A stretch of DNA of 64,000 nt from Pseudarthrobacter sulfonivorans. Lineage in GTDB: Bacteria > Actinomycetota > Actinomycetes > Actinomycetales > Micrococcaceae. The position numbers and the translations under genes were made by a program. Where the stretch lies: assembly GCF_024391045.1 (NCBI RefSeq), contig NZ_JANFCZ010000005.1:62001-126000 (forward strand). The letters run 5' to 3'. Positions within the stretch are counted from its first letter, which is position 1. Every line of letters begins with the position of its first letter. Shown here one piece after another: positions 34,210 through 43,632 of this stretch. The notes below the pieces were generated by a model. It saw only the letters and a list, made by a program, of their open reading frames with translations, was not told the DNA's origin and did no database searches.

Positions 34210-35813
34210 TCGCCACCACCCGCTTTGAGCGCCAGGGGCGGCACCACGGTGTCCTCACCGAGCACGGCCTGGATGTAGGAGGACCGGTCCAGCATTTCCT
34301 GGGCGGCCTGGTCCGCAACCTTGAACAGCGGCCCCGCGAAGACGGTGAGCGATACGCCCAGTACCACCAGGCCGAGGGTTGAGCCCACCATGGTCCGGGG
34401 CAGCAGGGTCACGCTCTCGCGGCCGGCCCGGCGGCCGGTGGCCGATTCCTCGGGCGCCGCCAGCAGGACAGGGTCGGGATGCTCGGCGTCCGAGGGCTTC
34501 CGCCAGAACGCACGGTTCCACACCCTGGCCACTGCCAGGAGGGTCAGGAGGCTGGTGACCACTCCGCCGATCACCAGTGCGTACGCCAGCGGGGTGCCCA
34601 GTTCGATTCCGGCCTGGATTAGCCCCACCTTGCCCAGGAACCCGGAGAACGGCGGGATGCCTGCCAGGTTCATTGCCGGCACAAAGAACAGGAGCGCCAG
34701 GAGCGGAGACAGCTTGGCCAGGCCCGCCAGCCGGTCCACGGAGGAACTCCCGCCGCGGCGTTCGATCAGGCCCGTGACGAGGAAGAGGCTGGTCTGGATG
34801 GTGATGTGGTGCGCCACGTAGAACACGGCAGCGGCCAGCCCGGCCACGGAGGACATCGCCAGCCCGAACACCATGTAGCCGATGTGGCTCACCAGGGTGA
34901 AGGACAGCAGACGTTTGATGTCGCTCTGGGCCAGGGCGCCGAGGATTCCCACCACCATGGTCAGGAGCGCCGCCACCATCAGCGGAGTGTTCAGGCTGTC
35001 ACCGGGGAACAGCAGGGTCTCGGTGCGGACCATGGCATACACGCCCACTTTGGTCAGCAGGCCGGCGAACACTGCAGTGACGGGGGCCGGCGCGGTGGGG
35101 TAGGAGTCAGGCAGCCAGAACGACAGCGGGAACACAGCCGCCTTGATCCCGAAGGCCACCAGGAGCATCACATGCAGCAGCGTCTGGGTTCCTTCATCCA
35201 GGCCCGCGAGTTTGATGGCAAGGTCGGCCATGTTCACGGTCCCGGTGGCCCCGTAGACCATCGCGATGGAGATCAGGAACAGCACGGAGGACACCACGGA
35301 GACCACCACATAGGTGACCCCGGCCCGGATACGGGGACCGGTCCCGCCCAGCGTCATCAGGACGTAGCTTGCGGTCAGGAGGATCTCGAAGCCCACGTAC
35401 AGGTTGAACAGGTCCCCGGAGAGGAAGGCGTTGGACACGCCGGCCACCAGGATCAGGAACGTGGGGTGGAAGATCGACACCGGCGCGTCCTGGTCGCCGT
35501 CGGCCATGCCCTGCCCGGTGGCGTAGATCAGCACGGCGAGGCTGACAGCAGAGGACACCACCAGCATGAGGGAGGAGAACTGGTCCACCACCATGGTGAT
35601 GCCCCAGGGCGGCAGCCAGCCACCGATGTTCACGGCGGCCGTCCCGCCCTCCCACACGGATGCGAGAAGCGAGCACTCGAGGAGGAGCGTCAGGGACAGT
35701 ACCGCGATGCTCACGGCGCGCTGTGCCCGGGCGTGCCGGAACAGCAGGAAGGCCAGGGCTGCGCCGAAGATGGGGAGCAGGACGGCGAGCGGGGCAAAGC
35801 TTGCGATGTTCAC
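34206..35813 (-). CDS. mnhD: Mrp antiporter subunit D
   Basis: 535-residue homologue of the proton-pumping NuoL/M/N subunits, with about 14 helices. Conserved elements include FEILLTASYVLM with the essential Glu, the Lys in FGIKAAVFPLSFWLPDSYP, and SDIKRLLSFTLVSHIGYM. A polar loop (residues 425-460) precedes the last helix. It starts at a GTG overlapping the mnhC stop (GTGA). Confidence 0.96.
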   Translation of the reverse strand: MNIASFAPLAVLLPIFGAALAFLLFRHARAQRAVSIAVLSLTLLLECSLLASVWEGGTAAVNIGGWLPPWGITMVVDQFSSLMLVVSSAVSLAVLIYATGQGMADGDQDAPVSIFHPTFLILVAGVSNAFLSGDLFNLYVGFEILLTASYVLMTLGGTGPRIRAGVTYVVVSVVSSVLFLISIAMVYGATGTVNMADLAIKLAGLDEGTQTLLHVMLLVAFGIKAAVFPLSFWLPDSYPTAPAPVTAVFAGLLTKVGVYAMVRTETLLFPGDSLNTPLMVAALLTMVVGILGALAQSDIKRLLSFTLVSHIGYMVFGLAMSSVAGLAAAVFYVAHHITIQTSLFLVTGLIERRGGSSSVDRLAGLAKLSPLLALLFFVPAMNLAGIPPFSGFLGKVGLIQAGIELGTPLAYALVIGGVVTSLLTLLAVARVWNRAFWRKPSDAEHPDPVLLAAPEESATGRRAGRESVTLLPRTMVGSTLGLVVLGVSLTVFAGPLFKVADQAAQEMLDRSSYIQAVLGEDTVVPPLALKAGGGE

Positions 35814-36400
35814 TTCACACCTCCTTCGGGGCCGGGGTTGATGTTCAGTGAGCCGGGCTGTTCCTCTGCGGCGGCCTCGACGGCGGGAATCGTCCTGGCG
35901 CCGGCCACGATGTGCTCCGTGTGGTGCCCGGATTCGGCGCGGTCCGCGTGATTGGTAATACCGCTGCCGTCGCTGCCGAGCATCGTCAGGGGAAATTCGG
36001 ACGTCTCGGCCGGGATCTCGGCGTCGTCCTCGGCGTCGAACCTGGGCGTCTCGGCCACCCGGAGGTCTTCGATGTCGTCCTGGATCTCGTCCTGGCGGGC
36101 AAGGACCCAGGTGCGGTAGATGATGCCGAGCATAAAGGCCGTCACCGCAAACGAAATCACGATCGAGGTCAGGATCAGGGCCTGCGGGAGGGGGTCCGCG
36201 TACTCGGTGGCGCCGGTGTCCTTGTTGAAGAACGGTGCCAGGCCCGCATAACCGCCCGTGGTGAGGATCAGCAGGTTGGTGGCGTTGGTCAGCATCATCA
36301 GCCCCAGGAGCACCCGGGTCAGGCTGCGTTCCAGAATCAGGTAGATGCCGCACGCGTACAGCGCACCCATCACGATCAGCAGGGTCAGGTTGACACTCAT
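35810..36400 (-). CDS. mnhC: Mrp antiporter subunit C with long acidic tail
   Basis: 196-residue NuoK-like subunit. Three helices occupy the first 105 residues, with the conserved LMMLTNATNLLIL and DPLPQALILTSIVISFA. The family is usually about 110-120 residues; here about 80 extra residues form an acidic, probably disordered cytoplasmic tail (RFDAEDDAEIPAE and onward). Its function is unknown. The ATG overlaps the mnhA stop (ATGA). Confidence 0.95.
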   Translation of the reverse strand: MSVNLTLLIVMGALYACGIYLILERSLTRVLLGLMMLTNATNLLILTTGGYAGLAPFFNKDTGATEYADPLPQALILTSIVISFAVTAFMLGIIYRTWVLARQDEIQDDIEDLRVAETPRFDAEDDAEIPAETSEFPLTMLGSDGSGITNHADRAESGHHTEHIVAGARTIPAVEAAAEEQPGSLNINPGPEGGVK

Positions 36401-39400
36401 CCTTGGCCCTTCAGTGTAGGTTCGGTGGACAGGCCCGAGGGTTCGCCCCGTTCGGCGGGAGCCGCGCCGGCCAGCACACCTTCGGCGGCCTCCTCCGCAG
36501 CTTCTTCGGCTTCAACGGCTTCTTCGGCGGGTGCGTGCGCCTGCTCTTCAAAGTGTTCGTCGATCTCGGAACCCAGGCTGCGGAGCACGTCCAGCACCAG
36601 GCCCACCACCACGACGTACACACCGATGTCGAAGATGGTGGAGGTGACGAATTTGATGTCGCCGAACACGGGCAGCCAGAGTTCAATGATGGCGGTCTGG
36701 AAAACCTGTCCGCCCAGCAGGAGCGGCACCACGCCGGAGGCGGCGGCTGTCACAAGCCCGACCCCCAGGAGGGTACCGGCGCCCACGGGAGTTGCCTCCC
36801 GCAGTTCGAAGCGGCCGCCGGCCAGGTATCGGATGGTCAGGGCAAGGCCCGCCGTGAGGCCCCCTGCGAAACCGCCGCCCGGCAGGTTGTGACCGGCCAG
36901 GAGGAGGTAGAGGGAGAAGATGATGAGGGAGTGGAACATCAGCCGCGTGACCACTTCGAAGATGATGGAGCGCCGTTCAGGTGCCAGGGTCCGGCCCGCC
37001 ACAATCCATGCCTCGCGTGCCGAAGCGGCAAACTTCCGGCTAATGGCCAGCGAGGCGGCCTCGCGCGAACCGGGATCCGCTACGGGGTGCCGTCCCACGC
37101 TGCCCTCGGCAATGCTGGCCGAGACCCGGAGCCGGTCGCCGCGTCCGCGAACGAAGATCAGGCTCGCGACGCCGGTTGCGGCGAGGGCCAGGACGGAAAT
37201 CTCCCCGAACGTGTCCCAGGCCCTGATATCCACGAGCGTCACGTTGACGATGTTCAGTCCGCCGCCGCCCTCGTAAGCCAGCTGCGGGAACTCAAGGGAC
37301 ACCGGCGCCTCCACCCGCGCACCCATCGCGTAGATGGCCGCGAAGACCATGGTGACGCCGAAGGCGGCCCCGATAATCACGCGGACCACCCGGTACCTGC
37401 CGCCGGTCCGGTCGCGGAGCTCGGCCGGGAGGCTGCGCATGGCCAGCACAAAGGCCACCAGGACGATGGTTTCCACCAGCATCTGCGTCAGGGCCAGGTC
37501 TGGCGCGCCCTGGAGCGCGAACATCAGGGCAATGCCGTATCCGGTCACGGACACCATCAGCACGGCAAGGAACCGCCTGTTGGCTTTGACCGCCGCCAGC
37601 GCCCCGATCACGATCGCGGCGCCCACCACCGGCTGGAGCGGTGAGAAGGGGTCGATGAAGTACAGGTCCTCGGGAATCGGCTTGCCCGCCGCGAGCATGG
37701 CAGTCAGCGGCAGCGCGAACGCCATCGAGAGAATCACGGAGAGGTAGAAGTACAGCGAACCACGCTGCGTGCGGCCCGTGATCCACACGGCGGCGTCGTC
37801 CAGCGCACCGATGCTGAGCTGGTAGAAGCGGTCGCCGTCGATCCAGCCGGGCACCCGGGACTGGGCCCGCGCCACCATGGTCCGGCCAAAGTGCATGGCC
37901 AGGCCCAGCGCGAACGTGAGCGCAGTCAGCCCCAGCGCCGGGGTGAAGCCGTGCCACAGCGCAAGGTGCCCTGCCTGCTCGGCCGGTGTGCCGGCGTCGG
38001 CCGCGGTGGACGCAAACAGCGCCGCATAAGGCTGGACCCATGCGTCCACGGGCGCGGGCCACAGGCCATAAACAATGGTGAGGAGGCTGAGGAAGGCCGG
38101 CGCGGCCAGGAAGGAGGGGCGGACGGCTTTAAAAGGGGTGGCCTCAACGCCTTCCTTGAGGGCGAACGCCCCCCACATGAACCGGGCGCTGTAGGCGAAG
38201 GTGAGGACCGAGCCCAGGACGATGCCCGCGAGCACCACCACGCTCCAGGCATCTCCGCCCGAGGTGTGGTGGACGAACGCTTCCAGGACGGATTCCTTGG
38301 CCACGAAGCCTGCCAGCAGCGGAACGCCGGCCATCGACGCGGCGCCGATGCCGGCCACGATGCCGAGCGCGCGGGAGGATCGGAAAACGCCGGACAGCTG
38401 GCGCACGTCACGCGTTCCGGACTGGTGGTCGATGATGCCCACCACCAGGAACAGGGTGGCCTTGAAGAGGCCGTGCGCCAGCAGCATTGCGAGGCCTGCG
38501 AGCGCGGCGTCCGGCGTCCCGAGCCCCACCACCATGGTGAGGAAGCCGAGCTGGCTGACGGTGCCGTACGCGAGGATGAGCTTGATGTCAGTCTGGCGCA
38601 GTGCCCGGTAACCGCCCACCAGCATGGTGGCCAGGCCAAGCCCCAGCACAATGGACTGCCAATAGGCGGTCTCGGAAAATCCCGGCGCGAGCCTGGCCAC
38701 CAGGTAGATGCCGGCTTTGACCATCGCCGCGGCGTGCAGGTAGGCGCTCACCGGGGTGGGGGCCGCCATGGCCCCCGGCAGCCAGAAGTGGAAGGGAACC
38801 AGCGCGGATTTGCTGATGGCACCCGCGAGGATAAGTACGACGGCGGCGGCGACGATGCCGCTGTCAGGTCCAGTGACCAGCGTGGACGCCTCCGCCATGA
38901 TCGCCGAGATCCGGTACGTTCCCGCGCTGTAGCCCAGCATGATCAGGCCCACCAGCATGGCGAGGCCGCCCGCGGTGGTGACCATCAGCGCCTGCAGGGC
39001 GGAGCGCCGCGCGGCCAGCCTGGTGCGCGCGAAGCCGATCAGCAGGTAGGACAGGATGGTGGTGAGTTCCCAGAAGATGAACAACAGGAGAAGGTCGTCC
39101 GCCACCACCAGGCCGAACATGGCACCCGCGAAGGCGAGCAGCTGGGCTCCGAAGCCACCCAGGTCCTGGTCCTTCTTGCTGAAATACCGTGCACAGTAGA
39201 CCAGTACCAGCGCGCCCACGCCCAGGACCAGGAGGGACATCACCCAGGCTAGCGGGTCCATGCGGAAGGCGAACTCCAGGTGCAGCCCGGGGACCCACGG
39301 GATGACCTCCGCGACTTCCCCGGAGCCTGAATACACGGTGCCGTGTTGGAACAGCAGCCAGATAAAGGACGCAGCGGGCACGGCCGCCAAAGCATAGAAC

Positions 39401-39477
39401 GCGTTGCGGCCCCAGATCCTGAACAGGAGAGGCGCTACAGCAGCCACCGTAAACTGCACGGCAAGGACTGTGATCAC
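36397..39477 (-). CDS. mnhA: Mrp antiporter subunit A fused to B
   Basis: 1026-residue core subunit. Residues 1-760 are the NuoL-like MrpA (WELTTILSYLLIGF; HFWLPGAMAAPTPVSAYLHAAAMVKAG; QTDIKLILAYGTVSQLG; motifs given as separate pieces), followed by the PhaA-type C-terminal part with APDLALTQMLVETI. From about residue 840 an MnhB domain follows (LMFHSLIIFSLYLLLAGHNLP and GGGFAGGLTAGLAL), so no separate mnhB exists. An Ala/Glu-rich tail ends the protein. The start is the GTG at 39477 with a GGAGA site. It exchanges Na+ or K+ for protons in pH and salt homeostasis. Confidence 0.95.
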   Translation of the reverse strand: MITVLAVQFTVAAVAPLLFRIWGRNAFYALAAVPAASFIWLLFQHGTVYSGSGEVAEVIPWVPGLHLEFAFRMDPLAWVMSLLVLGVGALVLVYCARYFSKKDQDLGGFGAQLLAFAGAMFGLVVADDLLLLFIFWELTTILSYLLIGFARTRLAARRSALQALMVTTAGGLAMLVGLIMLGYSAGTYRISAIMAEASTLVTGPDSGIVAAAVVLILAGAISKSALVPFHFWLPGAMAAPTPVSAYLHAAAMVKAGIYLVARLAPGFSETAYWQSIVLGLGLATMLVGGYRALRQTDIKLILAYGTVSQLGFLTMVVGLGTPDAALAGLAMLLAHGLFKATLFLVVGIIDHQSGTRDVRQLSGVFRSSRALGIVAGIGAASMAGVPLLAGFVAKESVLEAFVHHTSGGDAWSVVVLAGIVLGSVLTFAYSARFMWGAFALKEGVEATPFKAVRPSFLAAPAFLSLLTIVYGLWPAPVDAWVQPYAALFASTAADAGTPAEQAGHLALWHGFTPALGLTALTFALGLAMHFGRTMVARAQSRVPGWIDGDRFYQLSIGALDDAAVWITGRTQRGSLYFYLSVILSMAFALPLTAMLAAGKPIPEDLYFIDPFSPLQPVVGAAIVIGALAAVKANRRFLAVLMVSVTGYGIALMFALQGAPDLALTQMLVETIVLVAFVLAMRSLPAELRDRTGGRYRVVRVIIGAAFGVTMVFAAIYAMGARVEAPVSLEFPQLAYEGGGGLNIVNVTLVDIRAWDTFGEISVLALAATGVASLIFVRGRGDRLRVSASIAEGSVGRHPVADPGSREAASLAISRKFAASAREAWIVAGRTLAPERRSIIFEVVTRLMFHSLIIFSLYLLLAGHNLPGGGFAGGLTAGLALTIRYLAGGRFELREATPVGAGTLLGVGLVTAAASGVVPLLLGGQVFQTAIIELWLPVFGDIKFVTSTIFDIGVYVVVVGLVLDVLRSLGSEIDEHFEEQAHAPAEEAVEAEEAAEEAAEGVLAGAAPAERGEPSGLSTEPTLKGQG

Positions 39478-39503
39478 TGGTATCTCCGCAACGTCAGGGT
39501 TTC

Positions 39504-39533
39504 GTTTTACAAAAAGTTAGGGCAGGCGGTCAA
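39504..39533 (-). promoter_or_regulatory. Candidate promoter of the mnh operon
   Basis: Minus-strand TTGACC (39528-39533) and TAAAAC (39504-39509) separated by 18 nt, with a leader of roughly 20 nt to the mnhA GTG. No other promoter-like pair is as good in this gap. Confidence 0.4.
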
Positions 39534-39669
39534 TCGTTAGGTTCGGTGGCCACAGTTTATCAAGCCGTTCCGCCCGATTTCCCCGGGAGGGGCCCGCGCC
39601 GCTCGATTTTGGCGGGTGTCAGGCGTATTATGCCCGCGCTGTTCGCCACGGGCGGATACCATTCAGCGT

Positions 39670-41073
39670 ATGAACACCGCCAGCGCTCCTGAGGCCACCC
39701 AGCCGTCATCGGAACTCGCATCCGGAAACCGGGCCACCGGCAAGGGCCCTGTGCTCGCCTGGGCCGCCTGGGACTGGGGCTCGGCGGCCTTCAACGCGGT
39801 GATGACTACGTTTGTCTTCACCGTTTACCTCACCTCCAATGCCTTCGGAGACAAGGACCAGGCCTCGGCTGTCCTCGGCGGCGCCCTGGCCATTGCCGGG
39901 CTCGCCATTGCGCTGCTCGCTCCCGTGACCGGGCAGCGCTCGGACAACGGCGGGCGGCGCAAGCTCTGGCTGGGAGTCAACACGATCGCCGTCGCCGTCC
40001 TGACCGGGCTGTGTTTCTTCGTCTTCCCCCGCCCCGAGTTCCTGTTGCTGGGCGTCTCCCTGATTGCGCTGGGGAATGTGTTCTTTGAGTTCGCCGGCGT
40101 CAACTACAACGCCATGCTCACCCAGGTCTCCACCCCGAAGAACATCGGCAGGGTCAGCGGATTCGGCTGGGGCATGGGTTACCTCGGCGGCATCGTGGCG
40201 TTGCTGGTGGTGCTGCAGCTCTTTGTGCAGCCGAGCTTCGCCTGGTTCGGCGCCTCCACGGAAGGCAGCCTCAATATCCGGCTTGTGGCGGTGTTCTCCG
40301 CCTTATGGTTCTTGATCTTTGCCCTTCCGGTCCTGTTCACCGTCCCGGAGCTTTCACGTCCTGCCCGGGCAAAGCAGCTGGGTTTCCTGGCCTCCTACGG
40401 CCTGCTGGTCCGCCGGATCAAGGCGATCTACGCCACCAGCCCGCACACCATCTACTTCCTCCTCGCCAGTGCCGTCTTCCGCGACGGACTCGCGGCCGTC
40501 TTCACCTTCGGCGGGATCATTGCTGCCGGCACCTTCGGTTTCGAGCTGCCCCAGGTCATCTTCTTCGCCATCTTCGGCAACGTGGTGGCGGCCGTGGGCG
40601 CTGTCATCGGCGGTTTCCTGGACGACCGGGTGGGGCCGAAGACCGTGATCATGGGCTCCCTCGTGGGCCTGCTGATCGCCGGGACGGCCATCCTGGTCCT
40701 CGGCAACGGCAGCTACGTGTTCTTCGGTTCAGCATGGGCCGGCACCACCACCTTCTGGGTGTTCGGGCTGTTCCTCTGCCTGTTCGTCGGCCCGGCACAG
40801 TCATCTTCGAGGGCGTATCTGGCCCGGCTTGCACCCAGCGGGGAGACGGGCGAACTGTTCGGCCTCTACGCAACCACCGGCCGAGCGGTCAGCTTCCTGG
40901 CTCCCGCACTCTTCACTCTGTGCATCGCCCTGGCCACTCCGCTGGTCGCACCCGGCGAGGCCCAGCGTTGGGGAATCCTGGGCATCATGGTGGTGCTGCT
41001 CGGCGGCCTGCTGGTCCTGCTGCCGGTGAAGCCGCCGAGCAAGACCTCCATCGCCCGGGTCCCGGCCTCGTAG
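39670..41073 (+). CDS. MFS transporter, UMF1/Atg22-like
   Basis: 467-residue integral membrane protein with about 12 helices. The opening GPVLAWAAWDWGSAAFNAVMTTFVF and later PKNIGRVSGFGWGMGYLGG (each a segment) match the UMF1 group, which in yeast exports amino acids from the vacuole and in bacteria is unassigned. Substrate is unknown. The ATG at 39670 follows a -10 box TACCAT (39657-39662) by 7 nt, so transcription is probably leaderless. It diverges from the mnh operon. Confidence 0.88.
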   Translation: MNTASAPEATQPSSELASGNRATGKGPVLAWAAWDWGSAAFNAVMTTFVFTVYLTSNAFGDKDQASAVLGGALAIAGLAIALLAPVTGQRSDNGGRRKLWLGVNTIAVAVLTGLCFFVFPRPEFLLLGVSLIALGNVFFEFAGVNYNAMLTQVSTPKNIGRVSGFGWGMGYLGGIVALLVVLQLFVQPSFAWFGASTEGSLNIRLVAVFSALWFLIFALPVLFTVPELSRPARAKQLGFLASYGLLVRRIKAIYATSPHTIYFLLASAVFRDGLAAVFTFGGIIAAGTFGFELPQVIFFAIFGNVVAAVGAVIGGFLDDRVGPKTVIMGSLVGLLIAGTAILVLGNGSYVFFGSAWAGTTTFWVFGLFLCLFVGPAQSSSRAYLARLAPSGETGELFGLYATTGRAVSFLAPALFTLCIALATPLVAPGEAQRWGILGIMVVLLGGLLVLLPVKPPSKTSIARVPAS

Positions 41074-41181
41074 CGTCAGCAGGCCTCTTAGCGTTACCGG
41101 TGGCTGCGGCGGTTTGCGCGCCTGCGTTCTTGGGCGGTGCGCGGACACCCGAAATGGGCATCCGGCGACTAGGCTGAATCC

Positions 41182-41664
41182 ATGAACGTGGACGAAACGG
41201 ACCTCCCCGGCCTGGGCCGGCGGAAGGATTTCATGACCGCTTCCGGCCGCCGCATCGGCGTCGTGGAGCTGCGGGAAGGCCAGACGGAACTCATAGTTTC
41301 CACCTGGGACGATCCCGACACCTGCCAGGCCTCCATTCCCCTGACCGGGGATGAGGCTGCCACCCTGGGCAACCTCCTCGGCGGGCAGTACCTTGCCATG
41401 AAGCTGGCCGAGGAACACCGGGACGTGCCCGGGATTGTGACCCGGCAGTTCTCCATTGCTCCGGATTCCCCGTTCCAGAACCAGCCCATGGGCAAGGCCT
41501 GCATCCGCACCCGTTGCGGTGTCTCGATCGTGGCCATCATGCGCGAAGGCGAGGTGCTCCCGTCGCCGGGACCCGACGTCGTGCTTCATTCCGGTGATTT
41601 GCTGGTGGCAGTGGGAACGCAACAAGGCCTCGATTCGGCGGCCGATATCCTCCGCAACGGCTGA
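41182..41664 (+). CDS. khtT: K+/H+ antiporter regulatory subunit, TrkA-C domain (KhtT-like)
   Basis: 160-residue cytosolic protein. The C-terminal half is a TrkA-C (RCK-C) domain (KACIRTRCGVSIVAIMREG and VLHSGDLLVAVGTQQGLD), the same kind that gates KhtU in Bacillus subtilis in response to c-di-AMP or pH. The N-terminal half matches KhtT. The antiporter gene starts 5 nt after its stop. The -10 box TAGGCT (41170-41175) lies 6 nt before the ATG, so the operon mRNA is probably leaderless. Confidence 0.9.
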   Translation: MNVDETDLPGLGRRKDFMTASGRRIGVVELREGQTELIVSTWDDPDTCQASIPLTGDEAATLGNLLGGQYLAMKLAEEHRDVPGIVTRQFSIAPDSPFQNQPMGKACIRTRCGVSIVAIMREGEVLPSPGPDVVLHSGDLLVAVGTQQGLDSAADILRNG

Positions 41665-41669
41665 CCGCC

Positions 41670-42851
41670 ATGGACCCGCTGGCCCTGACCCTCATTGAAC
41701 TGGGGGCCGTTGTGTTCTGCCTTGGCCTGTTGGCCAGGCTGGCCGGACGGATCGGAATGTCGCCCATACCCCTTTACCTCGTGGGCGGGCTCGCCTTCGG
41801 CGCGGGCGGGGTGGTCAAGCTCGACGGCATGCACGAGTTCGCACATCTCTCCGGCGAAATCGGCGTGATCCTGCTGCTGCTTATGCTTGGGTTGGAATAT
41901 ACGGCTGCCGAGCTTTTCACCGGTCTGCGCAGGTCCTGGCAGGCCGGTGTTCTTGACCTGGTGCTGAATTTTGTGCCGGGTGCCGGAATTGCGATCTTGC
42001 TCGGCTGGGGCCCTGTGGGCGCCATGGTTATGGGCGGCGTGACGTATATATCCTCCTCCGGGATTGCCGCGAAGGTCATCACCGACCTCGGCCGGATCGG
42101 AAACCGCGAAACTCCCGTGGTGCTTTCCATCCTGGTGTTCGAGGACCTGGCCATGGCCGTCTACCTGCCCATCCTCACAGCCACCCTCGCCGGCGTGAGC
42201 TTCCTGGGCGGACTGACCACCGTGGGCATTTCCCTGGCCGTTGTCACCATGGTGCTGATGGTGGCCCTGCGGCACGGGCACCATGTGTCCAAAGCCGTGC
42301 ACAGCGAAAACTCCGAGGTCTTCCTGCTCAACCTGCTCGGGGCCGCCCTCCTGGTGGCAGGCGTGGCATCGGCCATGCAGGTCTCGGCGGCGGTGGGCGC
42401 GTTTATGCTCGGCATCGCCATCTCCGGGGCCACCGCACACAGCGCCACCCGGATTCTCGAACCCCTGCGGGACCTGTTTGCCGCCATTTTCTTTGTGGCG
42501 TTCGGGCTCAACACGGACCCGACATCCATCCCTCCGGTCCTCGGCTGGGCACTGGTCCTGGCCGTCATCACCGCCGCCACCAAGATGCTCACTGGGATCT
42601 GGGCGGCCAAGCGGGCAGGCGTCGGCCGGCCCGGCCGTTTCCGCGCAGGCGCAGCACTGATAGCCCGCGGCGAGTTCAGCATTGTCATCGCCGGCCTGGC
42701 GGTGGCCTCTGGTGTGGTCCCCCACGACCTCGCCGCACTTGCCACGGCCTACGTCCTCCTGATGGCCATCGTCGGACCCCTGGCTGCCCGTTACGTGGAG
42801 CCCCTGGTCAAGGCCCTCAGCCGGCCGGCTTCCGAGCCCGCCCGCGCATAG
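41670..42851 (+). CDS. khtU: Cation/proton antiporter, CPA2 family (KhtU/KefB-like)
   Basis: 393-residue membrane antiporter with about 12 helices. Typical CPA2 segments are GGLAFGAGGVVKLDGMHEFAHLSGEIGVILLLLMLGLE (in parts), TYISSSGIAAKVITDLGR, VLVFEDLAMAVYLP-like SILVFEDLAMAVYLP with the acidic ion-binding residue, and ARGEFSIVIAGLA. It should expel K+ in exchange for protons under KhtT control. The NAD-binding RCK-N domain of KefB/C is absent, fitting a KhtTU pair. Confidence 0.92.
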   Translation: MDPLALTLIELGAVVFCLGLLARLAGRIGMSPIPLYLVGGLAFGAGGVVKLDGMHEFAHLSGEIGVILLLLMLGLEYTAAELFTGLRRSWQAGVLDLVLNFVPGAGIAILLGWGPVGAMVMGGVTYISSSGIAAKVITDLGRIGNRETPVVLSILVFEDLAMAVYLPILTATLAGVSFLGGLTTVGISLAVVTMVLMVALRHGHHVSKAVHSENSEVFLLNLLGAALLVAGVASAMQVSAAVGAFMLGIAISGATAHSATRILEPLRDLFAAIFFVAFGLNTDPTSIPPVLGWALVLAVITAATKMLTGIWAAKRAGVGRPGRFRAGAALIARGEFSIVIAGLAVASGVVPHDLAALATAYVLLMAIVGPLAARYVEPLVKALSRPASEPARA

Positions 42852-42903
42852 GTTAGCGCCGAGAAGTCGCCGCCCACCGAAGCCGGGGCCCCGGAAACCC
42901 GCG

Positions 42904-43479
42904 CTAAATCTCGGTGCGGTGGAAGTTCAGGTGGCTTCGGCTGGCGGTGGGACCTCGCTGGCCCTGGTAGCGGTTGCCGTACTCGCCCGATCCGTACGGG
43001 TGCTCGGCGGCCGACGTCAGCCGGAAAAAGCACAGCTGGCCGATCTTCATCCCCGGCCACAGCTTGATGGGCAGGGTGGCCATGTTGGACAGCTCCAGGG
43101 TCACATGTCCGGAAAATCCCGGGTCGATGAAACCGGCCGTTGAGTGGGTCAGCAGGCCCAGCCGGCCGAGGGAGGACTTGCCTTCGAGCCGGGCGGCAAT
43201 GTCGTCCGGCAGCGTGACGGTCTCGTAGGTGGAGCCGAGCACAAACTCGCCGGGGTGCAGGATGAAGGGCTCGCCGCTGTCCACTTCCACCAGGCGGGTC
43301 AGCTCCGGCTGCTCCTCGGCGGGGTCGATGTGGGCGTACTTGTGGTTGTCGAAAAGCCGGAAGAAACGGTCGATCCGCACGTCCACCGAAGAGGGCTGGA
43401 CCATTGCGGGATCGAAGGGTTCGAGGACGATCCGTTGGGAGTCCAGTTCGGCACGAATGTCGCGGTCAGAGATCAGCAC
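42904..43479 (-). CDS. dcd: dCTP deaminase
   Basis: 191-residue trimeric enzyme making dUTP from dCTP. The signature [20 protein letters not shown] and the catalytic Glu in HVTLELSN are present, along with the C-terminal [14 protein letters not shown]. Actinobacterial forms (e.g. M. tuberculosis) are bifunctional and also hydrolyse dUTP to dUMP; length fits that group, but I cannot decide from sequence alone. The GTG at 43477-43479 lies 6 nt after TAATTT, so the mRNA is probably leaderless. Confidence 0.95.
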   Translation of the reverse strand: MLISDRDIRAELDSQRIVLEPFDPAMVQPSSVDVRIDRFFRLFDNHKYAHIDPAEEQPELTRLVEVDSGEPFILHPGEFVLGSTYETVTLPDDIAARLEGKSSLGRLGLLTHSTAGFIDPGFSGHVTLELSNMATLPIKLWPGMKIGQLCFFRLTSAAEHPYGSGEYGNRYQGQRGPTASRSHLNFHRTEI

Positions 43480-43632
43480 TGTCCCAAATTACTATGCGAA
43501 CTACCATGCGTTGTCCACAGTTCCCATTTTTACGTTGTTGCAGTCATCTAGTGGGGCTAATGTTGCCTCAGGATGTCAGCCACCGGAGGTCTCCCGGTTG
43601 GTACAACTGAAATGAACTGATCTGGGGTTGGT

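Noticed and set aside
34806..35951. 381-codon frame antisense to mnhD/mnhC
   Set aside because: Shadow of transmembrane codons read in reverse; His/Gln/Gly-rich, no recognised domain.
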